Source of the DNA: Streptosporangiaceae bacterium
GTDB lineage: Bacteria > Actinomycetota > Actinomycetes > Streptosporangiales > Streptosporangiaceae
Length of the DNA stretch: 7,837 nt
Direction: 5' to 3'
NCBI GenBank assembly: GCA_030045215.1
Contig: JASIBJ010000146.1
Span: forward strand, 1-7,837
Numbering within the stretch: position 1 is the first letter of the stretch; every line of letters begins with the position of its first letter. A model generated the notes under the pieces. The model had not been told where the DNA came from. It did not search any database and was given only the letters and a program-made list of their open reading frames with translations. The position numbers were made by a program, and so were the translations under genes. Of the stretch, positions 1 to 5,435 are shown in pieces.

Positions 1-293
1 CCCTGGTTGAACAGCGGCGGCCACATCAGGCTCTCGAACCAGCCCTGCTCCTGGATGGTGAAGAACGCTCCGGAGTAGAACGGCAGAATCCAGGTCGGGA
101 AGTAGTCGGGGGATTCGGCGAATGTCACGATCCCGCCGCTGGTCGGCGTCGATCCCGTGGTCGACGGACTGGTGCTAGACGAACACGCAGCCAGCACGAG
201 CGCGGCGCTCACGCCAATGGCCGCCATGCCGCTGCGGAGGAAGCGAGGCCGGCGGTGCGTCCGGCGCGGAAATGGGCCATTCGGATTCGCCAT
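1..293 (-). CDS. ABC transporter substrate-binding lipoprotein, peptide type (SBP family 5), N-terminal part only
   Basis: Only the first 97 codons are in the window; the gene runs off the left edge. The ATG is at 293-291, with GAGAGG about 8 bases upstream. Residues 1-22 are rich in arginine, 23-36 are hydrophobic, and a lipobox LAAC places the lipidated cysteine at residue 37. A serine/threonine linker follows, then mature sequence beginning GGIVTFAESPDY and continuing with a MWPPLFNQ stretch. This is how actinobacterial family 5 (oligopeptide/dipeptide/nickel) solute-binding proteins usually begin: a Gly-Gly-x-Val/Ile-x-Phe-Ala-Glu strand, then a conserved region near the first ligand-binding lobe. 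The protein should sit on the outer face of the membrane and deliver a peptide-like or other small solute to a permease encoded beyond the window. The ligand cannot be told from this fragment. Confidence 0.85.
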   Translation of the reverse strand, partial: MANPNGPFPRRTHRRPRFLRSGMAAIGVSAALVLAACSSSTSPSTTGSTPTSGGIVTFAESPDYFPTWILPFYSGAFFTIQEQGWFESLMWPPLFNQ

Positions 294-304
294 GGCAACG
301 TCCT

Positions 305-350
305 CTCGCCGAGGGCTTAGCCCGCATCCGGACAGGCCAGGACCGGCGAG
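305..350 (-). promoter_or_regulatory. Foldable 5' leader overlapping the SBP ribosome binding site
   Basis: A perfect 7-bp inverted repeat (CTCGCCG at 305-311, CGGCGAG at 344-350) closes a stretch that itself contains the small hairpin GGGC-TTA-GCCC at 313-323. On the transcript the 3' arm of the outer stem runs into the GAGAGG ribosome binding site of the lipoprotein gene, so folding could partly mask translation initiation. The structure lies inside the predicted leader of about 90 bases. The pairing is read directly from the sequence; a regulatory role is inference and no known riboswitch class is recognised. Confidence 0.35.
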
Positions 351-390
351 CCAACCCTTAAGGTCGAATGTCGACAACCGACCGTGCCTC

Positions 391-420
391 ATTACAGCCC
401 CGTTGCGACATCGCTGTCAA
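391..420 (-). promoter_or_regulatory. Housekeeping-sigma promoter of the SBP lipoprotein gene
   Basis: On the minus strand there is a perfect -35 hexamer TTGACA (415-420), an 18-base spacer and a -10 hexamer TGTAAT (391-396), five of six matches to TATAAT. Transcription would begin near 384, giving an untranslated leader of about 90 bases before the ATG at 293. This is the closest match to the primary-sigma consensus that I found in the window. Confidence 0.65.
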
Positions 421-623
421 GAGATGATGCGGTTTACGCCACCGGCAGCAGGAGGCCAGGTAAGAGGGCCCTTTGCGGCTTGAAGTGAGCGACTTGCCGC
501 CGCGCGGCAGAGCACGATCACGAGCCTTGCGAGAGGGCCGCTGCGATTCCGGTTTGACCGTTTCTGTAGTTGACGACTGTCCGCGCCGTGCAGCCGTTTG
601 CTGTCAGGCAAACCGATAGGAAA

Positions 624-665
624 TGACGCGCGGGCGGAAAGGGCGCGGGACCCGCGACTGCGTCA
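624..665 (-). terminator. Possible terminator after the EamA gene
   Basis: Fifteen bases past the EamA stop, TGACGC (624-629) pairs with GCGTCA (660-665), and next to it GCGGG (630-634) pairs with CCCGC (651-655). A four-base bulge lies on one side and the loop is about 16 bases. The sequence after the stem on the minus strand begins ATTTCC, so it is only weakly T-rich. The odd palindrome CGCGGGACCCGCG (644-656) offers an alternative fold. Termination is plausible, not certain. Confidence 0.4.
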
Positions 666-679
666 GCTGGCGCTCGTCG

Positions 680-1705
680 TCAGCGCCGCAGGCGGAAGAA
701 CTCCCTGATGTCCGCGACCAGCACGCCGGTTTGCTCGCGGGCCGCGCCGGCCGCCGCTTCGGCGCGGACCCGGTCTGAGGCAAGAGCGACCCCGGCCAGG
801 ATCAGCACGCCAGCCCCGATCATCGCCAGGGTCACGTGCTCGCCGAGCAGCGCCACCGCTCCGGTGACACTGACAACCGGCTCAAGGTACAGCAGCAGGC
901 TGACCCGGGAACTCCCGCCAACCGCGACGGCGCGGTTCCACAGCACCATCCCGGCCACTGAACTGCCGAGACCAAGGAACACAAGGCCGGTCCAGGCCGA
1001 GGGCGGTAGCTCCGCGAGCCGCGACCCCGAGATCGTTCCCGCGAATGCCAGCAGCGGAATGGCGCCGACGACGGTCGAGGCCGCCGTGGCCGGCCCGGCC
1101 CCGTGAACCTTGCTGAGCGGGCGCAGCACGATCGTGTACGCGCCGAATGCAAGCGTTCCGGCCAGGACCAGGCCCGTGCCGGCGAGGGCCAGGTGCCCGC
1201 CGCCGGTTGGCTCGCCGCCCGTCAGTGCCGTCGGGCCGGCCAGCAGCGCGACGCCCGCGAAGGCAACAGCGCTGCCAGCCCAGGCGCGCGCCGGACGGCG
1301 CTCGGACAGGAATACACGCCCGATCAGCATGACCCAGATCGGCTCGCTCGCCAGCAGCAAGCCGGCCGTGGACGCGTGCAGCCATTGCAGGCCGACCGTC
1401 ACCGGCAGGGTATAGCCCACGATGCCGAGCGCGCCGGACGCGACCAGCCGGCCAGCCGAGCGCGGGGTCAGGCGCCGGAATACCGGCAGCGCCCAGGGGA
1501 GCAGCACCAGGCTCGCCAGGCCCATCCGCAGCGCGAGCAATGGCAGCGGCGCGACGTGGGCGACGACCGCTCGGGTGGCCACCGGGGCAAGCCCCCACAG
1601 GACCACCGCCGATAGCCCCCCGGCCAGCGTCCACGAGGAAAGCCGCTGGCCGCGTTGGTCTTCGAGGTGCCGCGTCAGTCCGCTCGCTGGCATGGAGCCC
1701 AGCAT
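680..1705 (-). CDS. EamA/DMT-family transporter
   Basis: A 341-residue membrane protein of the drug/metabolite transporter superfamily. Ten hydrophobic segments can be drawn, roughly at 25-48, 54-73, 84-104, 112-131, 139-157, 172-192, 207-224, 238-256, 267-288 and 292-309. They form two EamA halves of five helices. Each half carries the family's glutamate signature near the end of its fourth helix: ASEPIWVMLIG at 119-129 followed by FLSERR, and LYLEPVVSV at 272-280 followed by LLGEH. These proteins export or import small metabolites or amino acids; the substrate cannot be read from sequence. The C-terminal tail (about 310-341) is soluble and charged. The start at 1705 is uncertain: neither it nor the in-frame ATG at 1693 has a clear ribosome binding site, so a leaderless or very short leader is possible. 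It is divergent from the amidase gene. Confidence 0.88.
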   Translation of the reverse strand: MLGSMPASGLTRHLEDQRGQRLSSWTLAGGLSAVVLWGLAPVATRAVVAHVAPLPLLALRMGLASLVLLPWALPVFRRLTPRSAGRLVASGALGIVGYTLPVTVGLQWLHASTAGLLLASEPIWVMLIGRVFLSERRPARAWAGSAVAFAGVALLAGPTALTGGEPTGGGHLALAGTGLVLAGTLAFGAYTIVLRPLSKVHGAGPATAASTVVGAIPLLAFAGTISGSRLAELPPSAWTGLVFLGLGSSVAGMVLWNRAVAVGGSSRVSLLLYLEPVVSVTGAVALLGEHVTLAMIGAGVLILAGVALASDRVRAEAAAGAAREQTGVLVADIREFFRLRR

Positions 1706-1716
1706 GCGGTAATGGT

Positions 1717-1722
1717 CTTATA
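1717..1722 (-). promoter_or_regulatory. Candidate -10 element for the EamA gene
   Basis: TATAAG on the minus strand lies 11 bases before the ATG at 1705, in the only AT-rich patch of this intergenic region (about 1709-1740). A start site 6-7 bases downstream would leave almost no leader, which fits the missing ribosome binding site. No convincing -35 hexamer is present at the right distance. Confidence 0.25.
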
Positions 1723-1770
1723 CAGTTCAACGCTTACACATGGGGCGGACGAATCTGCCCGGTTCCGTAC

Positions 1771-1795
1771 CCCCGGCTTCGGGGCCACCGGCCCC
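1771..1795 (+). promoter_or_regulatory. Two mutually exclusive hairpins in the amidase upstream region
   Basis: CCCCG-GCTT-CGGGG (1771-1784) and GGGGCC-ACC-GGCCCC (1781-1795) share the run GGGG at 1781-1784, so only one can form at a time. They lie 64-88 bases before the amidase start, within its leader if transcription begins in the AT-rich patch near 1709-1740. Whether they are transcribed and regulatory is inference. Confidence 0.25.
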
Positions 1796-1858
1796 GCGCC
1801 GCGAGTTTGTCAGGTGGTCCCGCGATTGCCGGTGCCGCGTTATTGTCGGGAAATGACG

Positions 1859-2713
1859 ATGACGCGCCGGCAGGCGGCCGTGACTCTCGCGCTGGCCGCC
1901 TTGCCCTGCGCGGGGTGCGGTGCCGCGTCCAGGCTGATCTCTGCCGGCCGGGCAGGTGACGGCGGCGCGCCGACCCCGGGCGAGTCCGGCGTCCCTGCGT
2001 CGGCGCTGGCTACGCCTATTGTCTCGGCTACCGCCTCGCCGTCTTCTGCAGCGCTGCCGCTGGCGGGCAGCGTGGTCGGCATCGACCCGGGCCATAACGG
2101 CGGCAACTTCGGCGATCCCGGCTACATCAACCAGCTGATCTGGAACGGCCGGGAGGAGGAGACGTGTGACACGTGCGGCACGCAGACCGCCGCCGGCTAC
2201 ACCGAGGCTCAGTTCAACTTCAACGTGGCCAGCCACCTGCATGCCGACCTGGTCTCACGCGGCGCGACCGTGGTGGTTACCCGGCGTAGCAACGACGGCG
2301 TCGGGCCGTGCGTCAACCGGCGTGCCCAGATCATTAATGCGGCCCAGGCGGATGTGGCCATCGACATTCACGCCGACGGCGGTCCGGCCTGGGGCCGGGG
2401 ATTTACCGTGCTTGAACCCGTGGCCGATGGCCCGAACACCGGTGTGATCGGGCAGTCCGTGCACTTCGGAGCCACCGTCCGGGCCGCGCTGCTGGAGCAC
2501 ACGGCCATGCCGGAAAGCGACTACTACGGCCATGACGGCGTCATCTTCCGCAACGACCTGGCCGGGCTGAACCTGACGACCGTACCCAAAGTGCTGATCG
2601 AGTGCGGCAACATGCCCAACCCGACCGACGCCGCCCTGCTCGCCAGCCCCGGCTTCCAGCGTGATCTGGCACACGCGTTTGCCGAGGCGATCGCGACGTT
2701 CCTGACCGCCTGA
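1859..2713 (+). CDS. Secreted zinc-dependent N-acetylmuramoyl-L-alanine amidase (Amidase_3, Ami1/Rv3717-like)
   Basis: This 284-residue enzyme should cleave the amide bond between N-acetylmuramic acid and L-alanine in peptidoglycan, outside the membrane. The Amidase_3 domain spans about 71-283. Expected zinc ligands are visible: H79 in IDPGHNGG, E116 in GYTEAQF and H171 in IDIHADGG. E248 in LIECGNM is the likely catalytic glutamate. NGR (96-98), GPCVNRR (149-155) and DLAGLNL (233-239) closely resemble mycobacterial Rv3717 (Ami1). C103, C106 and C151 suggest a disulfide like the one described for that enzyme. Residues 1-20 form a signal peptide with twin arginines (TRRQAAV) and a loose lipobox ending at C20; C at position -3 is unusual. 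Residues 21-68 are a Ser/Pro/Ala linker. I chose ATG 1859 because GGGA lies 7 bases upstream; ATG 1853 is in frame but too close to it. No cell-wall-binding domain is present. Confidence 0.9.
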   Translation: MTRRQAAVTLALAALPCAGCGAASRLISAGRAGDGGAPTPGESGVPASALATPIVSATASPSSAALPLAGSVVGIDPGHNGGNFGDPGYINQLIWNGREEETCDTCGTQTAAGYTEAQFNFNVASHLHADLVSRGATVVVTRRSNDGVGPCVNRRAQIINAAQADVAIDIHADGGPAWGRGFTVLEPVADGPNTGVIGQSVHFGATVRAALLEHTAMPESDYYGHDGVIFRNDLAGLNLTTVPKVLIECGNMPNPTDAALLASPGFQRDLAHAFAEAIATFLTA

Positions 2714-2718
2714 TCACG

Positions 2719-2755
2719 ACGGCGGGCTTGGTGCCGTTTCGCTATTTTCTTCTCA
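2719..2755 (+). terminator. Weak terminator-like hairpin after the amidase gene
   Basis: ACGGC (2719-2723) pairs with GCCGT (2733-2737) across a nine-base loop and is followed by a T-rich stretch (TTTCGCTATTTTCTTCTC), rare in this DNA. The stem is short, so it may only attenuate read-through into the propeller gene. Confidence 0.3.
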
Positions 2756-2781
2756 GATTGTTCGCGGAAACGGGGTGCGCA

Positions 2782-3954
2782 ATGGTTGCGCGGCAACAGC
2801 GTGTGGTCCTATCGGCGGCCGCGGCGGTGGTGGTGGCGGTGCTCGGCGCCATCCTGCTCGCCCCTGCGGCCGGGGCTACTTCGACCGCGGCGTCGGCCTG
2901 CACGGCGCCGGCCCAGTTCACCTCGGTCGCGGCTGTCACCTCGTCCGACGCGTGGGCGGCAGGCAACTGCTGGAACGGCGCCACGCCGCGCGGGCTGATC
3001 GAGCACTGGAACGGCAGGCGGTGGCGAGCCGAACCCGCGCCTGGCCCTGGCGTGGGGGTCGGCTTCAGCGGGATCACCGCGGTGTCGGCCAGCTACGCCT
3101 GGGCCGTCGGCGGCTCGGCGATCGAGCGCTGGAACGGCAGGAAATGGGCGCTGGTCCGCGATCCGGTCGCGGACGTGTCCTTGGATGCGGTGTGGGCACT
3201 GACGAGGTCGGACGCCTGGGCGGTTGGCTACCTTGCCTCGACGGCGAGCGTGGCGCAGACGGTCATCCTGCACTGGAACGGCAGGGGCTGGGGGCGCGTG
3301 GCGAGCCCCGACCCAGGCGGAGTGACGGGCGCCAGCTACCTGTACGGCGTCGGCGGGAGTTCTGCCGGCAGCGTCTGGGCGGTCGGCTATTACTCCAGCC
3401 CTACGACCACCGCGGCCGACAGCCTGATCCTGCACTGGAACGGCAGGGCCTGGGCCCATGTCCCGAGCCCTAATCCGGCCGGCTCAGTTGACTCTCCGCT
3501 GAACGCCGTCGCCGCCGTGTCGGGCTCGGACGCGTGGGCAGTCGGAGCGGCGATCGTGCACTCGGTGACGTGGTCGGTGATCCTGCAGTGGAACGGCAGG
3601 CACTGGCGGCAGGTCGTCAGTCCGAACCCGGGCGGCTCGCGGGGTACCGCGCTGAGTGCGGTCGCTGCCGCCTCGAAGTCCTCCGCTTGGGCGGTCGGCA
3701 GTTACGGCGTCGGGTTGCTGACTGCCGCCCTGACCCTCATCGTCCGCTGGAACGGCAGGCACTGGCAGCAGGTGGACAGCCCGAGCCCAGGCGGCGACAC
3801 GAGCACGAACCTGCTCGAGGGTATCGCTGCGACTCGAAGCGGACCGGCCTGGGCCGTCGGCTGCTACACGAAGAACCCCGGCAACTGCGGCACGCTTGCC
3901 GTCCGGTACGCACGGTCACGCTGGCAGCAGGTTGCGAGCACGCCGGGCCCGTGA
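2782..3954 (+). CDS. Secreted seven-repeat (WNG-repeat) beta-propeller protein
   Basis: A 390-residue exported protein of unknown function. Residues 1-31 are a Sec-type signal peptide (basic start, hydrophobic core, APAAGA before likely cleavage). The rest is seven copies of one unit of about 34-54 residues. Each unit has a D/SxWAVG strand and then, in the first six, a WNGRxW strand, usually ending SPxPGG. The WNGR motifs are at residues 76, 117, 165, 219, 270 and 323; the seventh unit (345-390) keeps AWAVG but has RYARSRW instead. Seven such units suit a seven-bladed beta-propeller of the Kelch/galactose-oxidase type, common in Actinomycetota. Cysteines occur only in the first and last units (C40, C63, C361, C369) and could staple the ring or the end blades. 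I chose ATG 2782, with GGGG 6 bases upstream, over TTG 2728 or GTG 2731 because it gives a normal signal peptide. The gene starts 68 bases after the amidase. Confidence 0.85.
   Translation: MVARQQRVVLSAAAAVVVAVLGAILLAPAAGATSTAASACTAPAQFTSVAAVTSSDAWAAGNCWNGATPRGLIEHWNGRRWRAEPAPGPGVGVGFSGITAVSASYAWAVGGSAIERWNGRKWALVRDPVADVSLDAVWALTRSDAWAVGYLASTASVAQTVILHWNGRGWGRVASPDPGGVTGASYLYGVGGSSAGSVWAVGYYSSPTTTAADSLILHWNGRAWAHVPSPNPAGSVDSPLNAVAAVSGSDAWAVGAAIVHSVTWSVILQWNGRHWRQVVSPNPGGSRGTALSAVAAASKSSAWAVGSYGVGLLTAALTLIVRWNGRHWQQVDSPSPGGDTSTNLLEGIAATRSGPAWAVGCYTKNPGNCGTLAVRYARSRWQQVASTPGP
3007..3759 (+). repeat. Six exact copies of TGGAACGGCAGG within the propeller gene
   Basis: The 12-mer TGGAACGGCAGG occurs at 3007, 3130, 3274, 3436, 3589 and 3748. 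Spacings are 123, 144, 162, 153 and 159 bases, all multiples of three. Each copy encodes WNGR with the same codons, although synonymous choices are possible at Asn, Gly and Arg (AGG is an uncommon Arg codon in such DNA). The identity at base level suggests recent internal duplication or gene conversion between blades rather than protein constraint alone. Confidence 0.85.
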
Positions 3955-3977
3955 TGGAAGCTGTTGGGGATGTAACC

Positions 3978-4454
3978 ATGACAGGAGCGCAGCAGGAGTT
4001 CGTGGTCCATCAAGATCCGGTCTGGCGTGAGCGCGCAGACTTCATTATTCATGCCTCACTGCCGGAGAAGGATCGTCCTAAGCGTTTCGAGCAACTGTGG
4101 GCCCGGCACCTGGGCGACGACAGGTTTGAGGTGTGCTGCATCCCATTCTTCGTCTTCGACCTCGCGCTCGGTGACGTGGTGGCTACCGCGCCCGCGGACG
4201 GCCGGAAGTACATGGTCAACAGGGTCATCCAGCCGTCGGGGCACTATGTGTTCCGAGCCTGGTTCGGCCAGTCGCTCTACCCCCGCGACGAGATCGCGAT
4301 CCGGCTGCAGGCACTTGGGTCGCTGATCGAATGGTCGTCGCGCAACCTGCTTGCCGTCGACGCCGCCGACCGGCCGCACGCGCAGGCCGTGGCCCATTTC
4401 CTGATGGAGCGGGAGAAAGCAGGCCACCTCATTTACGAGACCGGCCGGTCATGA
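3978..4454 (+). CDS. DUF4265 domain-containing protein
   Basis: A 158-residue soluble protein without signal peptide or membrane segment. Residues about 18-112 match the pattern I know for DUF4265: an E-x-LWA strand (38-42), then FEVCCIPFF (50-58), LGDVV (64-68), and NRVIQPSGHYVFR (81-93) with the typical SGH. The rest (113-158) is helical, with AHFLMEREKAGHLIYE at its end. The function of the family is unknown. I chose ATG 3978 because GGGGA lies 7 bases before it; the in-frame ATG 3954 overlaps the propeller stop as TGATG and would add eight residues. Either way the gene follows the propeller gene within 23 bases and is probably co-transcribed. The next ORF starts in its stop codon. Confidence 0.78.
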   Translation: MTGAQQEFVVHQDPVWRERADFIIHASLPEKDRPKRFEQLWARHLGDDRFEVCCIPFFVFDLALGDVVATAPADGRKYMVNRVIQPSGHYVFRAWFGQSLYPRDEIAIRLQALGSLIEWSSRNLLAVDAADRPHAQAVAHFLMEREKAGHLIYETGRS

Positions 4455-4609
4455 GCAGAGTCGGCGAGATGCTGTTCCGGCACCAAACCCACACGAAGGC
4501 GCCGGTTGTGCTGAAATGTCGGGCGGTGGCCGTGGTGGCCCCGCGTCAGTGCGCCCGGGTGGACATGCTGAACGTGCAAGGGCTGCGGTACGTACGCCGA
4601 GGACAATGA
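4451..4609 (+). CDS. Possible 52-residue ORF coupled to DUF4265
   Basis: The ATG overlaps the DUF4265 stop as ATGA (4451-4454), the classic arrangement for translational coupling. The product is small and basic (MSRVGEMLFRHQ at the start, RYVRRGQ at the end) with two cysteines. By hand count about 79% of its codons end in G or C, which suits coding sequence here but is not decisive. I recognise no family. It could be a chance frame in the 3' untranslated region. Confidence 0.33.
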   Translation: MSRVGEMLFRHQTHTKAPVVLKCRAVAVVAPRQCARVDMLNVQGLRYVRRGQ

Positions 4610-4618
4610 CTGCTGCGG

Positions 4619-4640
4619 GCTCGCCGACATCGGCGCGAGC
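4619..4640 (+). terminator. Hairpin between convergent transcription units
   Basis: GCT and CGCCG (4619-4626) pair with CGGCG and AGC (4631-4640), with a two-base bulge and an ACAT loop, about 8 paired bases in all. It lies just past the 52-residue ORF and before the convergent end of the DUF3303-like gene at 4715. There is no T-tract, so if it terminates it is of the tail-less kind often assumed for G+C-rich bacteria. Confidence 0.35.
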
Positions 4641-4714
4641 GTCGAGGTAATCACCCACTAGGCCGGCAGTCATTCGGGCGGCCAGCAAGGTCGCGTCCGG
4701 AGTTGGTGCTCTCG

Positions 4715-4993
4715 TCAGTCCCAGTTGGCTTGCGCGGTCTGGATCGATTGCAGCCATGCCTCATCGACTGCGACCACAGGAATAACGCGGGTCTCGTCGA
4801 AGAACGGTGCGTAGGTGTACGACGCCACGATGTCAGGCGTGTCGCTCTCGACGATGTTAATGAACGTCTTGCCGTCCGAGGCGGCGTAGATCGCCTCCGT
4901 CCCTTGCGGCAGGCCCGCCTTCAGATACACGTCGAGTGCCTTACGAGAGTTATCCACCCCCGGGGCCAGCCGACTGATGACCACGAATTTCAT
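4715..4993 (-). CDS. DUF3303-like small alpha/beta protein
   Basis: A 92-residue cytosolic protein. It begins MKFVVISRLAPG, has a helix around 15-25, then LPQGTEAIYAASDGKTFI, a NIVESDTPDIVAS helix start, YAPFFDETRVIPVV and a closing helix ending AQANWD. The order of strands, the P-x-GT turn after the first helix, the ESDTP segment and the APFF-E-x-x-x-x-PVV end fit DUF3303, dimeric ferredoxin-like-fold proteins related to EthD/ABM monooxygenases; no enzymatic role is established. The longer open frame back to 5098 is rejected because GGAGG lies 4 bases before the ATG at 4993 and the extension runs through a promoter and hairpin. It is monocistronic in this window. Confidence 0.75.
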   Translation of the reverse strand: MKFVVISRLAPGVDNSRKALDVYLKAGLPQGTEAIYAASDGKTFINIVESDTPDIVASYTYAPFFDETRVIPVVAVDEAWLQSIQTAQANWD

Positions 4994-5039
4994 GACCCCT
5001 CCCCAAACTGTCTGACGAGCCAGCGACCGTCGTACTATC

Positions 5040-5061
5040 GCGGCGCAGAAACCCGCGCCGC
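5040..5061 (-). promoter_or_regulatory. Perfect hairpin at the 5' end of the DUF3303 mRNA
   Basis: GCGGCGC (5040-5046) and GCGCCGC (5055-5061) form a perfect 7-bp stem, with an eight-base loop read GGGTTTCT on the transcript. The start site predicted from the promoter at 5070-5098 is near 5063, so the stem would be almost the first thing transcribed. It could protect the mRNA 5' end or mark a protein-binding dyad. Confidence 0.45.
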
Positions 5062-5069
5062 CAAACACT

Positions 5070-5098
5070 CTTATCGCACCGTCCCAATGGACTGTCAA
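5070..5098 (-). promoter_or_regulatory. Promoter of the DUF3303-like gene
   Basis: Minus strand: perfect -35 TTGACA (5093-5098), 17-base spacer, -10 GATAAG (5070-5075, four of six matches to TATAAT). It predicts a leader of about 70 bases before the ATG at 4993. Confidence 0.5.
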
Positions 5099-5168
5099 GG
5101 GAGAACGCCCGCCCCCGGACGGGGCCGGCCGGGCGTTCGACGCGCCAGATTCGCCCGCGGAACGAACT

Positions 5169-5414
5169 GTGTCTCCGGCCCGGCCCGAAGCCCCCGGCCC
5201 GGACTTGGCCGAGGAGGTGCTGGACCGCGCGGCTGCAGCCCGCGTTACGTCGCCCGTCGATCACGTGACCCCGTTTCCTCCCCGCTTACGGAGGGAACGA
5301 AGGGTCGCGTGCAGCACTGCCGCTCGCACCTTGCGGCCTCACCGGTGGCCGGCGCGCCTGGCCGGCTTGCGGGCGCGCCTGCAGAAAGACGTGCCGTTTG
5401 TCGCGCACCTTTGA
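5169..5414 (+). CDS. Possible 81-residue hypothetical protein upstream of the copper-storage gene
   Basis: A GTG-started frame ends 21 bases before the copper-storage protein gene. The N-terminal part reads like protein (PDLAEEVLDRAAAARV, residues 11-26). The C-terminal part is very basic, with a heptad-like ARLAGLRARL (62-71). By hand count, codon positions 1, 2 and 3 are about 78%, 62% and 79% G+C. The dip at position 2 is coding-like, but position 3 is not raised as in strongly coding genes here. The frame stays open upstream to 5016 without an ATG, and the ribosome binding site (CGGAAC) is weak. I recognise no family; it may be a real small gene, a decayed gene or a chance frame. Confidence 0.3.
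   Translation: MSPARPEAPGPDLAEEVLDRAAAARVTSPVDHVTPFPPRLRRERRVACSTAARTLRPHRWPARLAGLRARLQKDVPFVAHL
5261..5268. promoter_or_regulatory. Palindrome TCACGTGA upstream of the copper-storage gene
   Basis: An eight-base perfect palindrome TCACGTGA lies about 170 bases before the copper-storage start. It may be an operator half-pair or chance; it also lies inside the possible 81-residue frame. Confidence 0.15.
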
Positions 5415-5435
5415 ATCGCTTGTACAGGAGGGGCC

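Larger units (their letters stand above)
294..679. other. Intergenic region between the SBP and EamA genes
   Basis: These 386 bases hold the SBP leader and promoter (294-420) and a long dyad just past the EamA stop (624-665). Between about 421 and 623 I see no gene: a 64-codon minus-strand open frame at 417-611 is basic and low in complexity, has no good ribosome binding site, and overlaps the promoter. The palindrome AGGGCCCT lies near 464-471 with no evident role. Confidence 0.6.
4994..5435. other. Divergent intergenic region between the DUF3303 and copper-storage genes
   Basis: These 442 bases contain the DUF3303 ribosome binding site, 5' hairpin and promoter (to 5098), the possible 81-residue frame (5169-5414), a small CCTCC/GGAGG dyad (5277-5294), two GGCGCGCCTG direct repeats 21 bases apart (5351 and 5372), and the strong ribosome binding site AGGAGGGG (5426-5433) of the copper-storage gene. 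I find no clear plus-strand promoter. Confidence 0.6.

Noticed and set aside
417..611. A 64-codon minus-strand ORF between SBP and EamA
   Set aside because: No ribosome binding site or family resemblance; its end overlaps the SBP promoter.
882..1730. A 282-codon minus-strand frame overlapping the EamA gene
   Set aside because: Arg/Gly/Pro-rich composition without motifs; the overlapping frame gives a clear ten-helix transporter.
3007..3759. A CRISPR array or tandem DNA repeat
   Set aside because: The six 12-mers are spaced by varying multiples of three and all encode WNGR in one continuous coding frame; they are protein repeats.
4449..4757. A 102-codon minus-strand frame opposite the mini-ORF
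   Set aside because: No ribosome binding site or motif, and it overlaps the end of the DUF3303-like gene on the same strand in another frame.
5351..5381. GGCGCGCCTG pair as a phage or integrase attachment site
   Set aside because: No integrase, tRNA gene or mobile gene is near, and the repeats are short; an operator or a coded helix is more likely.
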